Source of the DNA: Priapulus caudatus
Taxonomy: Eukaryota > Priapulida > Priapulimorpha > Priapulimorphida > Priapulidae
Length of the DNA stretch: 27,748 nt
Direction of reading: 5' to 3'
Assembly: GCF_000485595.1 (NCBI RefSeq)
Contig: NW_014577239.1
Coordinates: forward strand, 217,410-245,157
Shown: in pieces, positions 1 to 12,243 of the stretch
How the letters are laid out: every line of letters begins with the position of its first letter
Numbering within the stretch: position 1 is the stretch's first letter
Notes under the pieces: model-generated
What the model saw: only the letters and a program-made list of their open reading frames with translations
Told to the model about the DNA's origin: nothing
Databases searched by the model: none
Position numbers and translations under genes: made by a program

Positions 1-3000
1 AAAAATGTTAAAAAAGATTAAAGAGACGCCTGCACGGATCGCAGTAAAATTCTACATCTTCTCGAGTAAAAGCAGCTCACCATTGAAAATGTAATGGTAA
101 TTTTTCTTTAATTAAATGCGGCGATCTCGAAAGCAGCGCGCCATTATAAAATAGCGAGCGCAATTTGCATGAACATTCAACACACGTAGCCATTACAGAT
201 GCGCCGACTCCGTCACCGCTGGCCGTCCCTCTCCCATGAAGCCAAGCGCATGCCATGGATGTGCGCAGTGGAATATGCGAATTTCTGCACTGCCCAAGTG
301 AATCCGCAAAGCCTTCACAAATCTAAACGCGCGTGTATACGATGGCCAAATTCGCCTGACAACGCGTCCACCCTTGTTAACAAGCCAGATAAGGCCACCG
401 TTTGTTAGTGAAACTAACGTGTAGGGGGTTATTTTATAGATATATCTTTATATATATAACTATATATAAATTTATTAGTATAGTTACATAAATATAATTA
501 AGATATATTAATATATATAATAATATATGTTATTAATAATATTCGAGATTCATCTCGCGTGTAATAATATGTAAACACGCTGGCTGTAACGTCACGTGTT
601 TATCGCCGGGACGTATATAATTATCATCACTATTCACGCCGGATAAATAATGTTCGGCGCCGTATTCGCTGTTGCAGGGACCAAGTGGAAGCGACAGAGC
701 GGCCGTCGGACTGGAGCTGCTGGCCGAGGCGGCAAACTATGCCGGCCGTTGCAGCGTATGCCCTGCAGAACAACCCGCTTACCCTGGTTACTCCCTCGCG
801 CCGCCGCGCCCCGCTCCCACCCAGCCGTGCCGCGCTACACGCCCTGCAATGCTCGACATGTACTACCGCCATGGCGGGGCGCAGCGGCGCGTGCAGGCGG
901 CCCGCGTGTTGCCCGGATCGATGACGTCATGTCGTCGATACCGCGGACTCTTCAACTTCTCGGGCGGCGTTGCGCACCTGCGCGCAGCCGCACATTCGGT
1001 GGCCGATCACGCGATCTAACGGGGAGCAGCGCGACGCCGTGACGGATGTCGCTAGTGCTCGATCGCCGCCGTCACGGTACCCGCACAGAACGATCTGAAC
1101 AAGGCGAGTCGCCATGAGCCGCATGATGCACCGCCCATCACAGGATGTGTCACGAATGCGCAGCGTGTTAGTGTTGAGTCGAACAACCCGTTGCCTGTAA
1201 AATCTTATATATATTACTATATATCTAATATATATTAATAATATAATACAATATATATCATATATATATATATATATCATATATATAATAAATAATATTA
1301 TAATAATAATATATTATATAATATTATATATATATAATACCGGAGCAGATGTTCTCGGATCTCCGTAAGCGTAGTTATCGATGGAAAGGTATTGCAGTGT
1401 TGCGCTCAACGTTGAAATACGAGCCTGTAATTATAATTATAGTAATACAAATAAAGCGTGCCCGATAGATAATGGTATTATATAGTTGGACGGAATCTGC
1501 AATTAGTAGTCAACCGTGATTTCAGCGCCAAATCTGCACTCAATGGGTCCATGCCGATACTTGTCACGGCTACGCGCGTGTTAAGGCAAAGCGTGAGTGA
1601 CAATAGAATCGACGTAGTAAAACAGTTAGTTAACTGCGTCCTGTACATAATGTGAATGTCCGTTGCCATATGTATTGAGATCGAATTGCCGGTTTTATGT
1701 GCTAAGAATTCTGAAAACGCTATAAATGTATCATTATCGCGTGAAGTATAAAATGAAGTCGACAATACCGTGTTTCTTTTAATCTAACGTATTTCGTCTC
1801 ATCAAAGTAACACAGCGAAAAAATGAAAGCTTACAATATACGAGTCCGCTGGGCCCTGACGGTTGTGAAGATATCTACCACCGTATGACGCGTCCAATCC
1901 GCCGCGTGTTCTGTAACACAGCAGCAGATACGTCTGCCGCACAGTGTCCCGAGTAGAGACACTCATGTCAGAAACCTTCTCCTCTCGCTATATAACGCCA
2001 ATCCATAGAGAAGTCAGAAAATGCGCAGCATTTTCGGAGCAAAATTAAAACAAAACTGGAGGAAATCCAAACTCGAGCGAAATGCTCATAGATTAAAGTA
2101 CGAACCTATGAAATGCGAGACGGGCGCGCACAGCGGGCGACTGCGTGACGTCACGCTCGTGCCGCGCGCGCAAGCTTTGTTGTCGAATAAAGACAAATCA
2201 ACCGATCACATTTAAAGCAGAGTCTTTTGTGTATAAAATTATGTATTAGAAACGAAATCATAATGTATTTGGTTATGATCACGCGGCGATGTTAGTGGCG
2301 GGTGGATTATCGAGACGGTGGTGCAGACATGAACGGGTTGGGCGTCCGCCGCGCTCCTTCCCTGCGCGGCGACGCGAAGTCATGCATGACGTAGTGTCCA
2401 CGCTAGTCGCGGCGACGCATTGTTTTGTATGCAAATCTGCGCTTATTTATGTATATATTAGATTTACTATCGAATAAACGTTCTTTGTATGCCCAGAAAC
2501 GGAAGAAGCGGTGTTTTATTTATAGAGCGTCAGCCGTTTATGCGGCGACGTCGCTTGTCCGGGCGCGGCTTGCGGCCAGCAGAATGAAAGCGCGGAATGC
2601 GCTGCCATGCGTATCAACGCAAGTCAAGCCGCCAAGCGGCAGCAGACGATGGCCGTGACGGGCCGCCGCGAGGCGAGTCCGCCTGGACGTGTTACGCGTG
2701 CTACGCGCGCGTTGCACCGACTTCGTGAATTCCGCGCCGACACGCTCTGATCGATTATGTCTGAATTTCGAGAATGAATTTTCGCTCGCAGATGAATAGA
2801 AGACTCGATGCAAAACGTGCACACGAGCCAGGCCTATGCAATCGAGGAGAGTAGAATAATAAATGACGCCACAGGCCTCGCGCACATGAGCAGCATTGTT
2901 GGTCTATTATCACACCACACCATAGAATTACCACGTAACGTACACAATTGGTTTAGGAAAACAGGAGATAATGGAAATGTTCAGCACGATAATAATATAT

Positions 3001-3357
3001 CTATAATATCTATAGAAGATATCATATCTATTTTTTGTAATAATAGCATAGGCACGGCACGACCACGCACGCCACACACAGACACGCATCGAATAAATAC
3101 ACACACACGCACGCCGAACCATACACGACACACACACTAAAAACACACACACACACCCACACACACACACACACACACACACGCGCAAGCAGCAGGGCGC
3201 ACACGCACACACACACACACATCACACACACACACACGACACGCACACAGACGTCACACGCAACGCGAACGCACGCACGCACACACCACATATAAATATC
3301 TATCCCTTCTATATATATATATATATTATATATACTATCTCTCTCTCTCTCTCGTCT

Positions 3358-3390
<33 letters not shown>
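1..3390 (+). repeat. Left arm of a large inverted repeat (partner 7232-10383)
   Basis: Read 5'->3', this arm matches the reverse complement of 7232-10383 almost throughout. Anchors include the start (AAGATTAAAGAGACGCCTGC against 10350-10383), the Barhl 3' exon (678-1098 against 9378-9762), the stretch near 2467 (CGAATAAACGTTCTTTGTAT against about 8055-8077), and the compound TA/CT microsatellite at 3310-3390 (against 7232-7310). Differences are mostly single-base insertions, which make this arm longer than its partner. The outer boundary may lie left of the window. It carries a broken homeobox exon and no transposase or reverse transcriptase, so it is not an evident transposon end. It may be a genuine palindrome or an assembly product of unpolished long reads; I favour the latter. 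Confidence 0.85.
678..1098 (+). pseudogene. Frame-broken copy of the Barhl 3' exon
   Basis: This is the inverted-repeat counterpart of the intact exon at 9378-9762. It has the same acceptor context (GCTGTTGCAG), the same start encoding the end of the homeodomain (TKWKRQ), the leucine-rich LELLAEA stretch, LDMYYR, a Phe-Asn-Phe segment and a matching TGA at 1096-1098. It is 421 nt long against 385 nt. The excess consists of scattered extra bases, for example an extra G right after the acceptor, GCCGGCC where the partner has GCGGCC, and GTATGCCCTG where it has GTATGCTG. The reading frame shifts repeatedly, so no continuous protein can be read. Insertions with no frame preservation fit raw long-read error at least as well as decay of a real pseudogene. 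Confidence 0.8.
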
Positions 3391-3420
3391 TCGTGCGTGC
3401 GTGCATACGTGTGCGTGTGT
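3131..3420. repeat. Compound microsatellite at the inner end of the left arm: (CA)n, (CT)n, (TA)n
   Basis: Imperfect CA/CACG repeats run from about 3131 to 3290, followed by TA, CT with one GTCTT interruption, and TA again up to about 3390, then GTGC/GTGT motifs. The same order appears inverted at 7232-7500, where the dinucleotide tract is much longer. The inverted-repeat arms stop matching here. Confidence 0.9.
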
Positions 3421-3632
3421 ATACGTGCGTATTGAGGTATACACAAGCTAAGAAGCTGGTATTTTTTTCCATTCTCACGTTTGCAACCGCATTTTGTTGG
3501 ATGAACACAGGGTGAAATAGCGTTCATTATTCGCTATTAACAAAACTGCACTCTGTGGGCACCATCGGTTGTCAGGTTCCTGTTTTAAAATTCATAACCA
3601 TTCTTTAATCAAAATATTTTAATCTGTTCCAG

Positions 3633-3927
3633 AAAGCGATTGCATATTGAAGCTGGCAAGTCAAGACCCAGGCCGAGTGGGTTGCAGATGTCTGATGCCA
3701 ACCGCGTACCCATTGGTCGCTCCAGCAATTCCGTATCTGAGTTTGGGAGTGGACTGTCTGACCGTGGGAAGTCTTCGAAGTCATTGGCTCCGAAAGCAGT
3801 TCATAAAGTTGGCAGCAAGGTCGTAAAAGACAGAAAGGCTATCGCAGGTCGTCGAGTCTATATGAAAAAGCAAGTAGGAAAGTCATCAACGAAGAAAATC
3901 AAAAGTGCATCACTAACCGCAGGCTGA
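3633..3927 (+). CDS. Last coding exon of an unidentified gene (basic, Ser/Lys-rich C-terminus)
   Basis: A good acceptor (AATCTGTTCCAG, AG at 3631-3632) opens an exon read in the frame that places Lys-Arg-Leu-His-Ile first. It stays open for about 97 codons to a TGA at 3925-3927. The peptide is highly basic and rich in Ser, Lys and Gly (segments such as GKSRPRPSGL, VHKVGSKVVKDRK and GKSSTKKIKS). It has no Cys, no predicted membrane segment and no domain I recognise; it looks like a disordered, possibly nucleic-acid- or microtubule-binding tail, but that is only inference from composition. No in-frame ATG opens it and an acceptor precedes it, so it is the 3' end of a longer gene whose upstream exons are not in view. 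Support comes from the splice site, the lack of low-complexity DNA, and a poly(A) signal 230 bases downstream. The gene points toward Barhl, tail-to-tail. Confidence 0.6.
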
Positions 3928-4185
3928 TTGCTAATCCTTGCTTCCATTACTGATCATGAAGCACTTATTAATTAATGCGTAGCGGCATCAAATGATTTGG
4001 CCGCTGTAACAGCTCCTGTATTTTAAATGATCAGAGTCTGCGTGAACATTGAATAGGTTTTTGTCTTCATGAACTCACGATCAATTATTAATAGTGTTAA
4101 TATGCAGATAAGTATAAGTTAAATGCAGCGGTTATGTGTTCGTGTTCGTTTTCTGTAATAAACTTGTTATTATCGTGGCGCAACT
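3928..4185 (+). other. Probable 3' untranslated region of the unidentified gene
   Basis: AT-rich sequence follows the TGA at 3925-3927 and ends with a canonical AATAAA hexamer and a T/G-rich stretch. No open reading frame of note lies in it. The transcript end is inferred. Confidence 0.5.
4157..4162 (+). promoter_or_regulatory. Poly(A) signal AATAAA
   Basis: AATAAA lies about 230 nt after the stop codon of the plus-strand exon and is followed by a T/G-rich segment (CTTGTTATTATCGTGG), as expected for a cleavage and polyadenylation site. Confidence 0.55.
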
Positions 4186-4220
4186 TTACCGTATTACATT
4201 ATTGTATTCACTGCTCCTGT

Positions 4221-4289
4221 TTATTTGTAAACTGCTTATACAATTATTTGTAAACTGCTTATACAATTATTTGTAAACTGCTTATACAA
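4221..4289 (+). repeat. Three exact 23-bp tandem copies
   Basis: The unit TTATTTGTAAACTGCTTATA plus CAA starts at 4221, 4244 and 4267. The copies are identical and a 3-base partial copy follows. The lack of any mismatch suggests a recent expansion. Confidence 0.95.
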
Positions 4290-4439
4290 TTACACCATTT
4301 TATTGGACCAGAGTATAGTCATACACTGCCTAATCGTGTAGAGCTGTGTATTCTCTTACATTCATTCCATATCCCGATCACCTTCTGTATGACTAACACC
4401 TTTCCTCTTATAGTGTCATTTCTTGAGTCTTCGCCATAT

Positions 4440-4800
4440 CTTCGCCATTGCTTGCATCCCTCCGCTATGATCAGCATTGCTTTCATTCCTCTGTTATGCG
4501 TAGCATTGCTTAGATCCTTCCTGTATGCTCAGCATTGCTTGAATCCCTTATATATGGTCATCATTGCCTTCATTCTTCTTCTATGCGCAACATTGCTTAT
4601 ATCACTCCCGTATGCGCAGCATTGCTTGGAGCCCTCCTATATGCTCATCATTGCTTACATCCCTCCTCCATCCTCATTATTTCTTGCACCTTTCATATCT
4701 GTTCGTCATTTCTTCTATCCCTCCTGATTCATCATCAGTTCTCGCACGCTTCCTATATACTCATCGTTTCTTGCATTCCATCCGCGTGCATCCTTGTCAG
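4440..4800 (+). repeat. Degenerate ~29-30 bp minisatellite
   Basis: The pattern GCATTGCTT-N-ATCCCTCCT followed by TATGCTCA or similar recurs about a dozen times at roughly 29-30 bp spacing, with GCATTGCTT at or near each unit start. It decays toward 4680-4800. Reading frames across it are open only because the unit length is close to a multiple of three. No gene is implied. Confidence 0.85.
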
Positions 4801-5094
4801 TTCCAATATCGCGCTTCAGTTTCGCCGCACGCACCCGCCGCTCCATACACTGGCCCTCTCCGCCACTCGGCGTGTTTGTGTAGCAGCCGCCGCAAATCCT
4901 CCCTAATCCACTTCAGTCATTGTTGCGCTGTAATGCCATTACGCTGCTTATTCCTTCATTAGTTTGATAATGGTTGTCTCAACAGTGCTTACTCCCGCAT
5001 TAATGCTCGGCGCTGGCCGGCGCGGCCGCCGCAAGCTCGTTACGCGTTTATTAGCAATTTCGTTAATCCATTTACAGCGCGCATGAGTGAGGCC

Positions 5095-5590
5095 CGCCAG
5101 GGTGCGCGAGCAAAGCTTGTTAGGGTAGCAAGTTATTGTGGCGAAAGAAGCCTGCTAGGGTGGCGAGAGAAGCCCGCTAGGGTGGCGAGAGGAGCCTGCC
5201 AGGGTGGCGGGAGAAGCCTTCCAGGGTCATGGGAGACGCCTTCTAGGGTGGCAGGAGGAGCCTAATAGGGTGGCGGGAGAAACCTACTAGGGTGATAGGA
5301 GACGCCTGCTAGGGTGGCGGGAGAAGCCTACTAGGGTGGCGGGAGAAGTCTGCTAGGGACATGGGTATAGGGTGGCGAGACAAGCCTGCTAGGGTGGCGG
5401 GAGAAGCCTACTAGGGTGGCGGGAGAAGTCTGCTAGGGACATGGGTATAGGGTGGCGAGACAAGCCTGCTAGGGTGGCGGGAGAAGCCTACTAGGGTGGC
5501 GGCCAAGCCTGCTACCGGCCACCCCACAGCCCCCAGTGAATAGGAGAAGTCTGGCTAAGGGTGGGCGGAGAAGCGCTACTAGGGTTATTG
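5095..5590 (+). repeat. 22-bp minisatellite with an 80-bp higher-order repeat
   Basis: The basic unit is AGGGTGGCGGGAGAAGCCTA plus CT (22 bp) with variants (CTGCT or TTCT endings, GAGACAAG for GGAGAAG). From about 5304 a larger 80-bp period is superimposed: ATGGGTATAGGGTGGCGAGA occurs at 5361 and again at 5441 with identical following sequence. The array fades at 5500-5590 into a non-repetitive region. Confidence 0.93.
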
Positions 5591-5599
5591 AGTGGGAAA

Positions 5600-7231
5600 A
5601 CTCTCCGGCCCTACTGCTACAGAGTAAGAAAAGCTTGCCAGCCAATGCGTCTGCCGTTGCAACTAATCGTAGCTCAATGAAGGCTTCGGTTGTTAACGTG
5701 ATCATGCACATATAAGCTCATCGGCAACCTGCTAATTTTGCGGCAAACAAAACCGTTTATTATATGTCTATAAAGCAGTCCGGAAATGTTTACTCTCTTC
5801 TCTATGTTAGGCGTTTGCTGTCCACTATCCCGACAGTGTTTGCGAGATTACCTCTAGCCAAAACACGTAGACGCAAGGTTAGCTATGTCTCTAACAGGGA
5901 CGTTTGAATGAGCGTGAGGCTTAGGGTATGTTGTCTATGAGCATTCCAAAACGTGCCTATAATTTTTTAACGACGACAGATAGATTACACCGCTGACTCT
6001 CCGCGCTCCTGCAGCCCACATCTCGTATCTTTCCTCATAGCAACAGTTAAAAAGTCGCAGTCAGGGCGCCGTCGTCTCACGTTTCGCAATCATTTCGCTA
6101 GATGTATACCCGGACGTACGCCTCTTTCTCTTTCTGCTCCAAATGTCCATTTATATTATAGCCTTATCGTATCGAGTGCGGGCATCAATTCGGCTTTCAA
6201 ACACATGTCGCGCGTGGCACGTACGCCGCGCAAAGTAGCTTTCCCTCTGTGCACTATTATGTCGCGGATCCAGCCGCGGGGGCGGCGGCATTTTTGACAG
6301 CGGCTGCGTGGTGTGAGCGTGGCGCGTGGAAATCCGCTAAGGGGTTACGAAGGGTCTCACGCTCGAGACCTCGTGAAATGAAACCGATAAGTGGAACCCG
6401 ACGCAAGAGTTGTGGCGTTGACACTCTATCGCACATGTAACTCTTCTGCTGCAGTACGGCTGCGATGTGCGACCGTATGGCCATGCCTTGGCTTTTCCGG
6501 TCCTACAACAAGGGCAAACTGCACAGTTTGCAGTGGGACAAGTAAAAGTGTGACGATCGAATTGCGTTCGCCCATGTTAAACCGCCCACGTTTCAGCTCG
6601 CTCACGTGTTCATTCAAGTCGCGGCTTTTATAATTACGTGATTATAGTTTTTGTTTGATGATCATTTTACTTTGTTGTTTTATATTCGTTAGGCTTATAA
6701 TATTCACTTAATATTTATATTATTCTACGACTTTTTGATCTCTTACCCGACCTTCCCTCCCTCGTCTTCTGTAATATGAATGAAGCGACTATAATAATTC
6801 ACCTATATCGAATTTGTGAATCGATCGATCTATGGCTCGCGATCCGTGTAGGCTCGCCCGGCGATTGTTCTTTGTATGTATTCTACGCTCCTTACTCATG
6901 AATAAGTGCTATTGTGATGCTAAATGTGTCTAATTAACGAAGCCATAAGAGAGGCGAGCTTAGCTAATGCATGTGTTTTGTATGCTTCGTTAATAACGCT
7001 GTTACTCATCAATATTCTGCCGCCGGCGTCTGTCCTCTCATGCAAATATTACGCAATGGTGGACGAACGCCGAGTTTGGACAGGCGTGACACGCTGACGC
7101 GGGAGCGGCATGCAGCAGGATGACAAATGCTAACAAATGACAAGCTGAAGACGTATATTAGGATGACGACGACTGCCGCACATTCGATTTCCTCTAACAC
7201 AAGCACAGCCATTGTATGGTTAAATCTCTTA
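5600..7231. other. Loop region without a recognisable gene
   Basis: No convincing exon, RNA gene or mobile element is visible. Short reading frames here are under 85 codons, overlap on both strands and show no family resemblance. The stretch from about 6610 to 6990 is AT-rich. Confidence 0.6.
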
Positions 7232-7234
7232 TAT

Positions 7235-7268
<34 letters not shown>

Positions 7269-7320
7269 AGACGAGAGAGAGAGAGAGATAGTATATATAA
7301 TATATATATATATATATTGG
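7232..7320. repeat. (TA)n-(GA)n-(TA)n compound microsatellite
   Basis: TA runs, then GA with an AAGAC interruption, then TA again. It is the mirror of 3310-3390 and marks the inner boundary of the right arm. Confidence 0.95.
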
Positions 7321-7356
7321 TCTGTGTGCGTGCGTGCGTTCGCGTTGCGTGTGCGT

Positions 7357-7463
<107 letters not shown>

Positions 7464-8342
7464 CGTTCGCGCGCGCGCGTGTGTGTGTATTTATTTCGAT
7501 GCGTGTCTGTGTGTGCGTGCGTGCGTGCGTGCCTATGCTATATTACAAAAAATATTATATATCTTCTATAGATATATAGATATATTATTATCGTGCTGAT
7601 TTTCCATTATCTCCTGTTTTCCTTAAACCAATGTGATCGTTACGTGGGGTAATTCTATGGTGTGTGTGATAATGACAACAATGCTGCTCATGTGCGGAGC
7701 CTGGCGATTATTATTCTATCTCTCATTGCCATAGGCTGGCTTCGCGTCACGTTTTGCATCGGTCTTCTATTCATCTGCGAGCGAAAATTCATTTCCGAAA
7801 TTCAGATAATCGATCAACGTGTCCCCGCGGCGCGGATTCACAGTCGGTGCCACGCCGCGCGTGCACGCGTACACGTCAGCGGACATCGCCTCGCGGCCCG
7901 TCACGCTCCATCGTCTGCTGCCGCTTGCGTGATTGGTTGATCCGCATGGCCCGCGCATCCGCGCTTTCATTCTCTGCCCAAGCGCCCGGACAACGACTCG
8001 CCCATAAACGGGCTGACGCTCTATAAATAAAACACCGCTTCCTTCCGTTTCTGGGGCATACAAAGAACGTTTATTCGATAGTAAATCATAATATATACAT
8101 AAATAAAGCGCAGATTTGCATACAAAAACAATCGTCGCCGCGACTGCGTGACACTACGTCGATGCATGACTTCGCGTCGCGCGCGGCAGGGAAGGAGGGG
8201 CGGACCGCCAACCCGTCATGTCGCCAACCGCTCGATATACACCCGCATAACATCGCCGCGTGACATTAACATAATTATGATTTCGTTTCTAATACATAAT
8301 TTATACACAAAACTCTGCTTTAAATGTGATCGGTGATTTGTC

Positions 8343-8348
8343 TTTATT
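8343..8348 (-). promoter_or_regulatory. Candidate poly(A) signal for Barhl
   Basis: AATAAA on the minus strand, about 1.03 kb downstream of the Barhl TGA. The same hexamer and flanks are kept in the left-arm copy near 2185. A second candidate lies at 8070-8075. Which is used cannot be told from sequence. Confidence 0.35.
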
Positions 8349-9139
8349 CGACAACAAAGCTTGCGCGCGCGGCACGAGCGTGACGTCACGCAGTCGCCGC
8401 TGTGGCACCGTCTCGCATTTCATAGGCGTATTTAATCTATTAGCATTTCGCTCGAGTTTGATTTCCTCAGTTTTGTTTAATTTTGCTCCGAAAATGTCGC
8501 ATTTTTGATTCTCTATGGATTGGCGTTATATAGCGAGAGGAGAAGGTTTCTGAACATGAGTGTCTCTACCTCGGGACACTGTGCAGGCAGACGTATTCTG
8601 CTGCTGTGTTACAGAAAGCGCGGGATGACGCGTCATACGGTGGTAGATATCTTCACAACGTCAGGCCCAGCGACTCGTATATTTAAGCTTTCATTTTTCG
8701 CTGTTCTACTCTTGATGAGAGCGAAATACGTTAAGTTAAAGAAACACGGCTATCGTACTTATTTTATACTTCACGCGATAATATACATTTATAGCGTTTT
8801 AGAATTTTACACAATAAACCGGCAATTCGATCTCAGTAATATGGCAACGACATTCACATTATGTACAGGACGCAATTAACTAACTGTTTTACTACGTCGA
8901 TTCTATTTTACACTCAGCTTTCGTTACACACGCGCGGTAGCCGGACAGTATCGATGGACCCATGAGTGCAGATTTGCGCTGAATCACGGTTGATCTATTG
9001 CAGATTCCGTCCAACTATATATACCTTCTATCGGTGCACCTTATATTTGTATTTATATATATTACAGCTCGTATTTCAACGTTGAGCAACACTGCAATAC
9101 CTTTCCATCGATAACTACCTTACGAGATTCGAGAACATT

Positions 9140-9275
9140 GCTCGGTATTATATTATATAGTATGTATATATATATATATATACATTTTATATATATATTT
9201 AAATATATTTAATATATATATTATATATATATATTGTATTTATTATTATATATATTATATATATATATATATAAA
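9140..9275. repeat. TA-rich low-complexity block
   Basis: Long TA dinucleotide and ATTTAA motifs. The counterpart on the left arm is at about 1205-1345. A second TA-rich block at 9900-9985 pairs with about 435-545. Confidence 0.9.
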
Positions 9276-9377
9276 GAGTTTTACAGGCAACCGTTGTCGA
9301 CTCAACACTATACACGCTGCATTCGTGACACATCTGTGATGGGGGTGCATCATGGCGGCTCATGGCGACTCGCTTGT

Positions 9378-9762
9378 TCAGCTCGTTCTGTGCGGGTCCG
9401 TGACGGCGGCGATCGAGCTAGCGACACTCGTCACGGGTCGCGCTGCTCCGTAGATCGGTGACGGCATGTGCGGCTGCGGCAGGTGCGACGCCGCCGAGAA
9501 GTTGAAGAGTCGCGGTATCGACGACATTGACGTCATCGATCCGGGCAACACGGGCCGCTGCAGCGCCGCTGCCGCCGCCTGGCGGTAGTACATGTCGAGC
9601 ATTGAGGGCGTGTAGCCGGGCACGGCTGGGTGGGCGGCGGCGGCGGCGGCAGGCGAGTACCAGGCGTACGGGTTGTTCTGCAGCATACGCTGCACGGCCG
9701 CATAGTTTCCCGCCTCGGCCAGCAGCTCCAGTCCGACGGCCGTCTGTCGCTTCCACTTGGTC
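9378..9762 (-). CDS. Barhl: Barhl 3' terminal exon (end of homeodomain and C-terminus)
   Basis: Reading down the minus strand, the acceptor GCTGTTGCAG (AG at 9764-9763) is followed by a G that completes a split Arg codon (homeodomain position 53). TKWKRQ then ends the homeodomain, followed by the conserved Bar-family extension [16 protein letters not shown]. The remaining C-terminus has [10 protein letters not shown], an alanine run, [13 protein letters not shown], a second alanine run, [10 protein letters not shown] and a Ser/Pro/His-rich tail, ending in TGA at 9378-9380. The exon encodes 127 residues. Barhl/BarH proteins are nuclear homeodomain transcription factors of neural and sensory development; the YYRQ-alanine-LQ(R/K)P motif is shared with arthropod BarH and other invertebrate Barhl proteins as I know them. 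The intact frame contrasts with the broken copy at 678-1098. No other family fits. Confidence 0.93.
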
Positions 9763-10383
9763 CTGCAACAGCGAATACGGCGCGAACATTATTTATCCGC
9801 GTGAAATAGTGATGATAATAATATACGTCGCGATAACACGTGACGTTACAGCAGCGTTTACATATATGTACAGCGAGAGAATCTCGAATATTAATGAACA
9901 TATATTATTATAATATTAATATATCTTAATATATTTATGTATATACATATAAATTTATATATATTATAGTATATATATATATATACATAAATAACCCCCT
10001 ACACGTGTTACTAACAACGTGCTTATCGGCTGTAACAAGGTGGACGCGTGTCAGGCGAATATTGGCCATCGTATACACGCGTTTAGATTGTGAAGGCTTG
10101 CGGATTCACTGCAGTGCAGAAATTCGCATATTATGCGCACATCTGCAGCGCTTGGCTTCATGGGAGAGGAGGCAGCGGTGAGGTCGGGCATCTGTAATGG
10201 CTACGTGTGTTGAATGTTCATGCAAATTGCCTCGCTATTTTATAATGGCGCGCTGCTTCGATGATCGCGCATTTATTAAAGAAAAATTACCATTAGCATT
10301 TCAATGGTGAGCTGCTTTATCGGAGAAGGATGTAATTTTACTGCGGATCCGTGCAGCGTCTCTTTAATCTTTTTAACATTTTC

Positions 10384-12206
10384 AGTAGCATTTTGTTTGT
10401 CTGCTTTCACCAAGCATTCATTTCCTCTCGTATCTTTAAACAGTTCGAATTACGCCTTCCGCTCGCCGTCTCGAATTCATGCCTGTCTCGCTCGCTCGTC
10501 TTAGCGGGCCGGTGTACAGGGGCCGCGCATTTATGTTCGTTTAATCGCACTGCTCCGCCATTGACGAGATGCGATGCGATGGAGAATTATGCAAATCCCG
10601 CGTCGCTTCGTCGTCATTCCATCTTATTTCACGCACGGCTTGCCGCCGGCGCTGTATGAGGCCGCGGCCCGCTACGGCAGCCGTCCACCGCGGCGGGTGA
10701 GAGCAATGCAAGCGCTGGCGCGGCTAGTGGGGTGGAAATCATGCTAAAATGTGCCGCTTCCCGTTTAGCCGAGTAGAAAATGAGTGAAACGCGGGGAAAT
10801 GTATGCAGAGTTGAAACAGGAAATTTGCGCGCAGCCGGGCCACGCACCATTTAGCCGGCAGCAGCGCGCGGCGCGAGTGCGCATGCGCAGTGGAGGCTGC
10901 GCTGCTCATCGGCTGGATGCGCGGAGGGAGGCAGGACGCATCGATCGGCGCGCATGCTCTTATTTCCGCGATCAGATGGATCGTTTAGAATTTAGATATA
11001 CGAAGCGTTCTAAACGATATTACAAGATTATGTACTAATGTAACTGGAGACTGGCTCGCGCAGACAGTCGAAACTATATACGAACAATTTCATCAGCATA
11101 AGCATCTACGAATATTGAACTTGAAAGGAAAGCGACAGCTTACATCACAATGGGAACGGTTTAGCGAAAACGTTACTATTACATAATTTATCGATATCGT
11201 GAATAGCAGGCATTATGCGCTTTCAAATTTGTAGCTCATTATATTAATTTCAGCAATTACTACACGTTGGATTCCTGGACAAGCGCCGACGTTCTCGTAC
11301 GCGCATACGCGAGCTGCCGCGCCAGTTTTCCGCGCACGTATCTGCATTGTGCGACGAAATTAAACGGCCGCCATCTTTCCTCTCGTGCGTGTGATACGTA
11401 GAGGCGTCTGCCGCCGCTGCGCTCTTCTCGCGAGAAAGCCGAGCGGCCCTGTCTCCCAGGAGACGAGTGCCGCCAGTCAGAAAGCGGCCAGAAACATTGT
11501 CGATGTAAGCTTGCGGATTATCGGCTCATTAGGCGTGTCGTATAGGCGGCGTCGGCGCGCCTTGCCGCTATCGTGACGAGATCCCACCGCCGCGTGTCTC
11601 TCTCCATCAGCCTCACCCCCCCGCGCGCCCAGCGGGTTAAAATATTAATACAAATTAATATAATTGCCATATTAAATATTAAATCCGCGCAACGAATTAA
11701 AGGCGCAGTTTTTCCATGCGATTATGTCCGTAATCGTACGAGGGGTCTAGGGAGCCGGACCCAGGCAGCCGACTTTTCCACGGAGCGCTGCACGAGATAA
11801 GAGTAGAGGTCTAAACTGTGCTGCGCTTCTCGCTGCCAAACGATGGCGCTTACGTAGTGCACGACTAAACAAATCAGCCTAATTAGGAAGCTGCCCCATA
11901 TTACCAGTACTACGCGGAGTCAGCGAGGGGGGCAACGTGCGGACATGCAGTGTGAAGCGGGGGAGAACTAACGTGAAGCTATTTCTGGCCCATCGAGATT
12001 TGGATATTTCAGAGCGTAATTCCCCGAATATTCAATATCGCACGAAAACTCGGTTCAGATGGAATGCGGTTGGCTCGTAATGCGAGAACTCGGATAACGT
12101 GATGCTAACGCGCGCATTAGATGTTTGCTGCAGCCATGACGCGTTGCCTCCCCCTAGTCACAACTCCGTGACGCCCATCACCTTCCCACAGACGCGACAC
12201 ACACAC

Positions 12207-12243
<37 letters not shown>

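Larger units (their letters stand above)
7600..9377 (-). other. Barhl 3' flank / probable 3' UTR region
   Basis: No coding exon is recognised downstream of the Barhl stop codon. The region carries AATAAA hexamers on the minus strand (8343-8348 and 8070-8075) and a long TA-rich block at about 9140-9275. Reading frames at 7662-8063 and 8505-8879 are unsupported. The whole stretch is repeated in inverted orientation at about 1100-3030. Confidence 0.5.

Noticed and set aside
678-1098. Calling the plus-strand copy a true processed or duplicated pseudogene
   Set aside because: It retains intron-side acceptor sequence, so it is not retroprocessed, and its indel-only decay is better explained by base-calling error. 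It is annotated as a broken copy without claiming evolution.
8505-8879. 124-codon plus-strand frame in the right arm
   Set aside because: The counterpart in the left arm (about 1540-2030) is not open in any corresponding frame, and it lies antisense in the probable Barhl 3' region. No recognisable protein.
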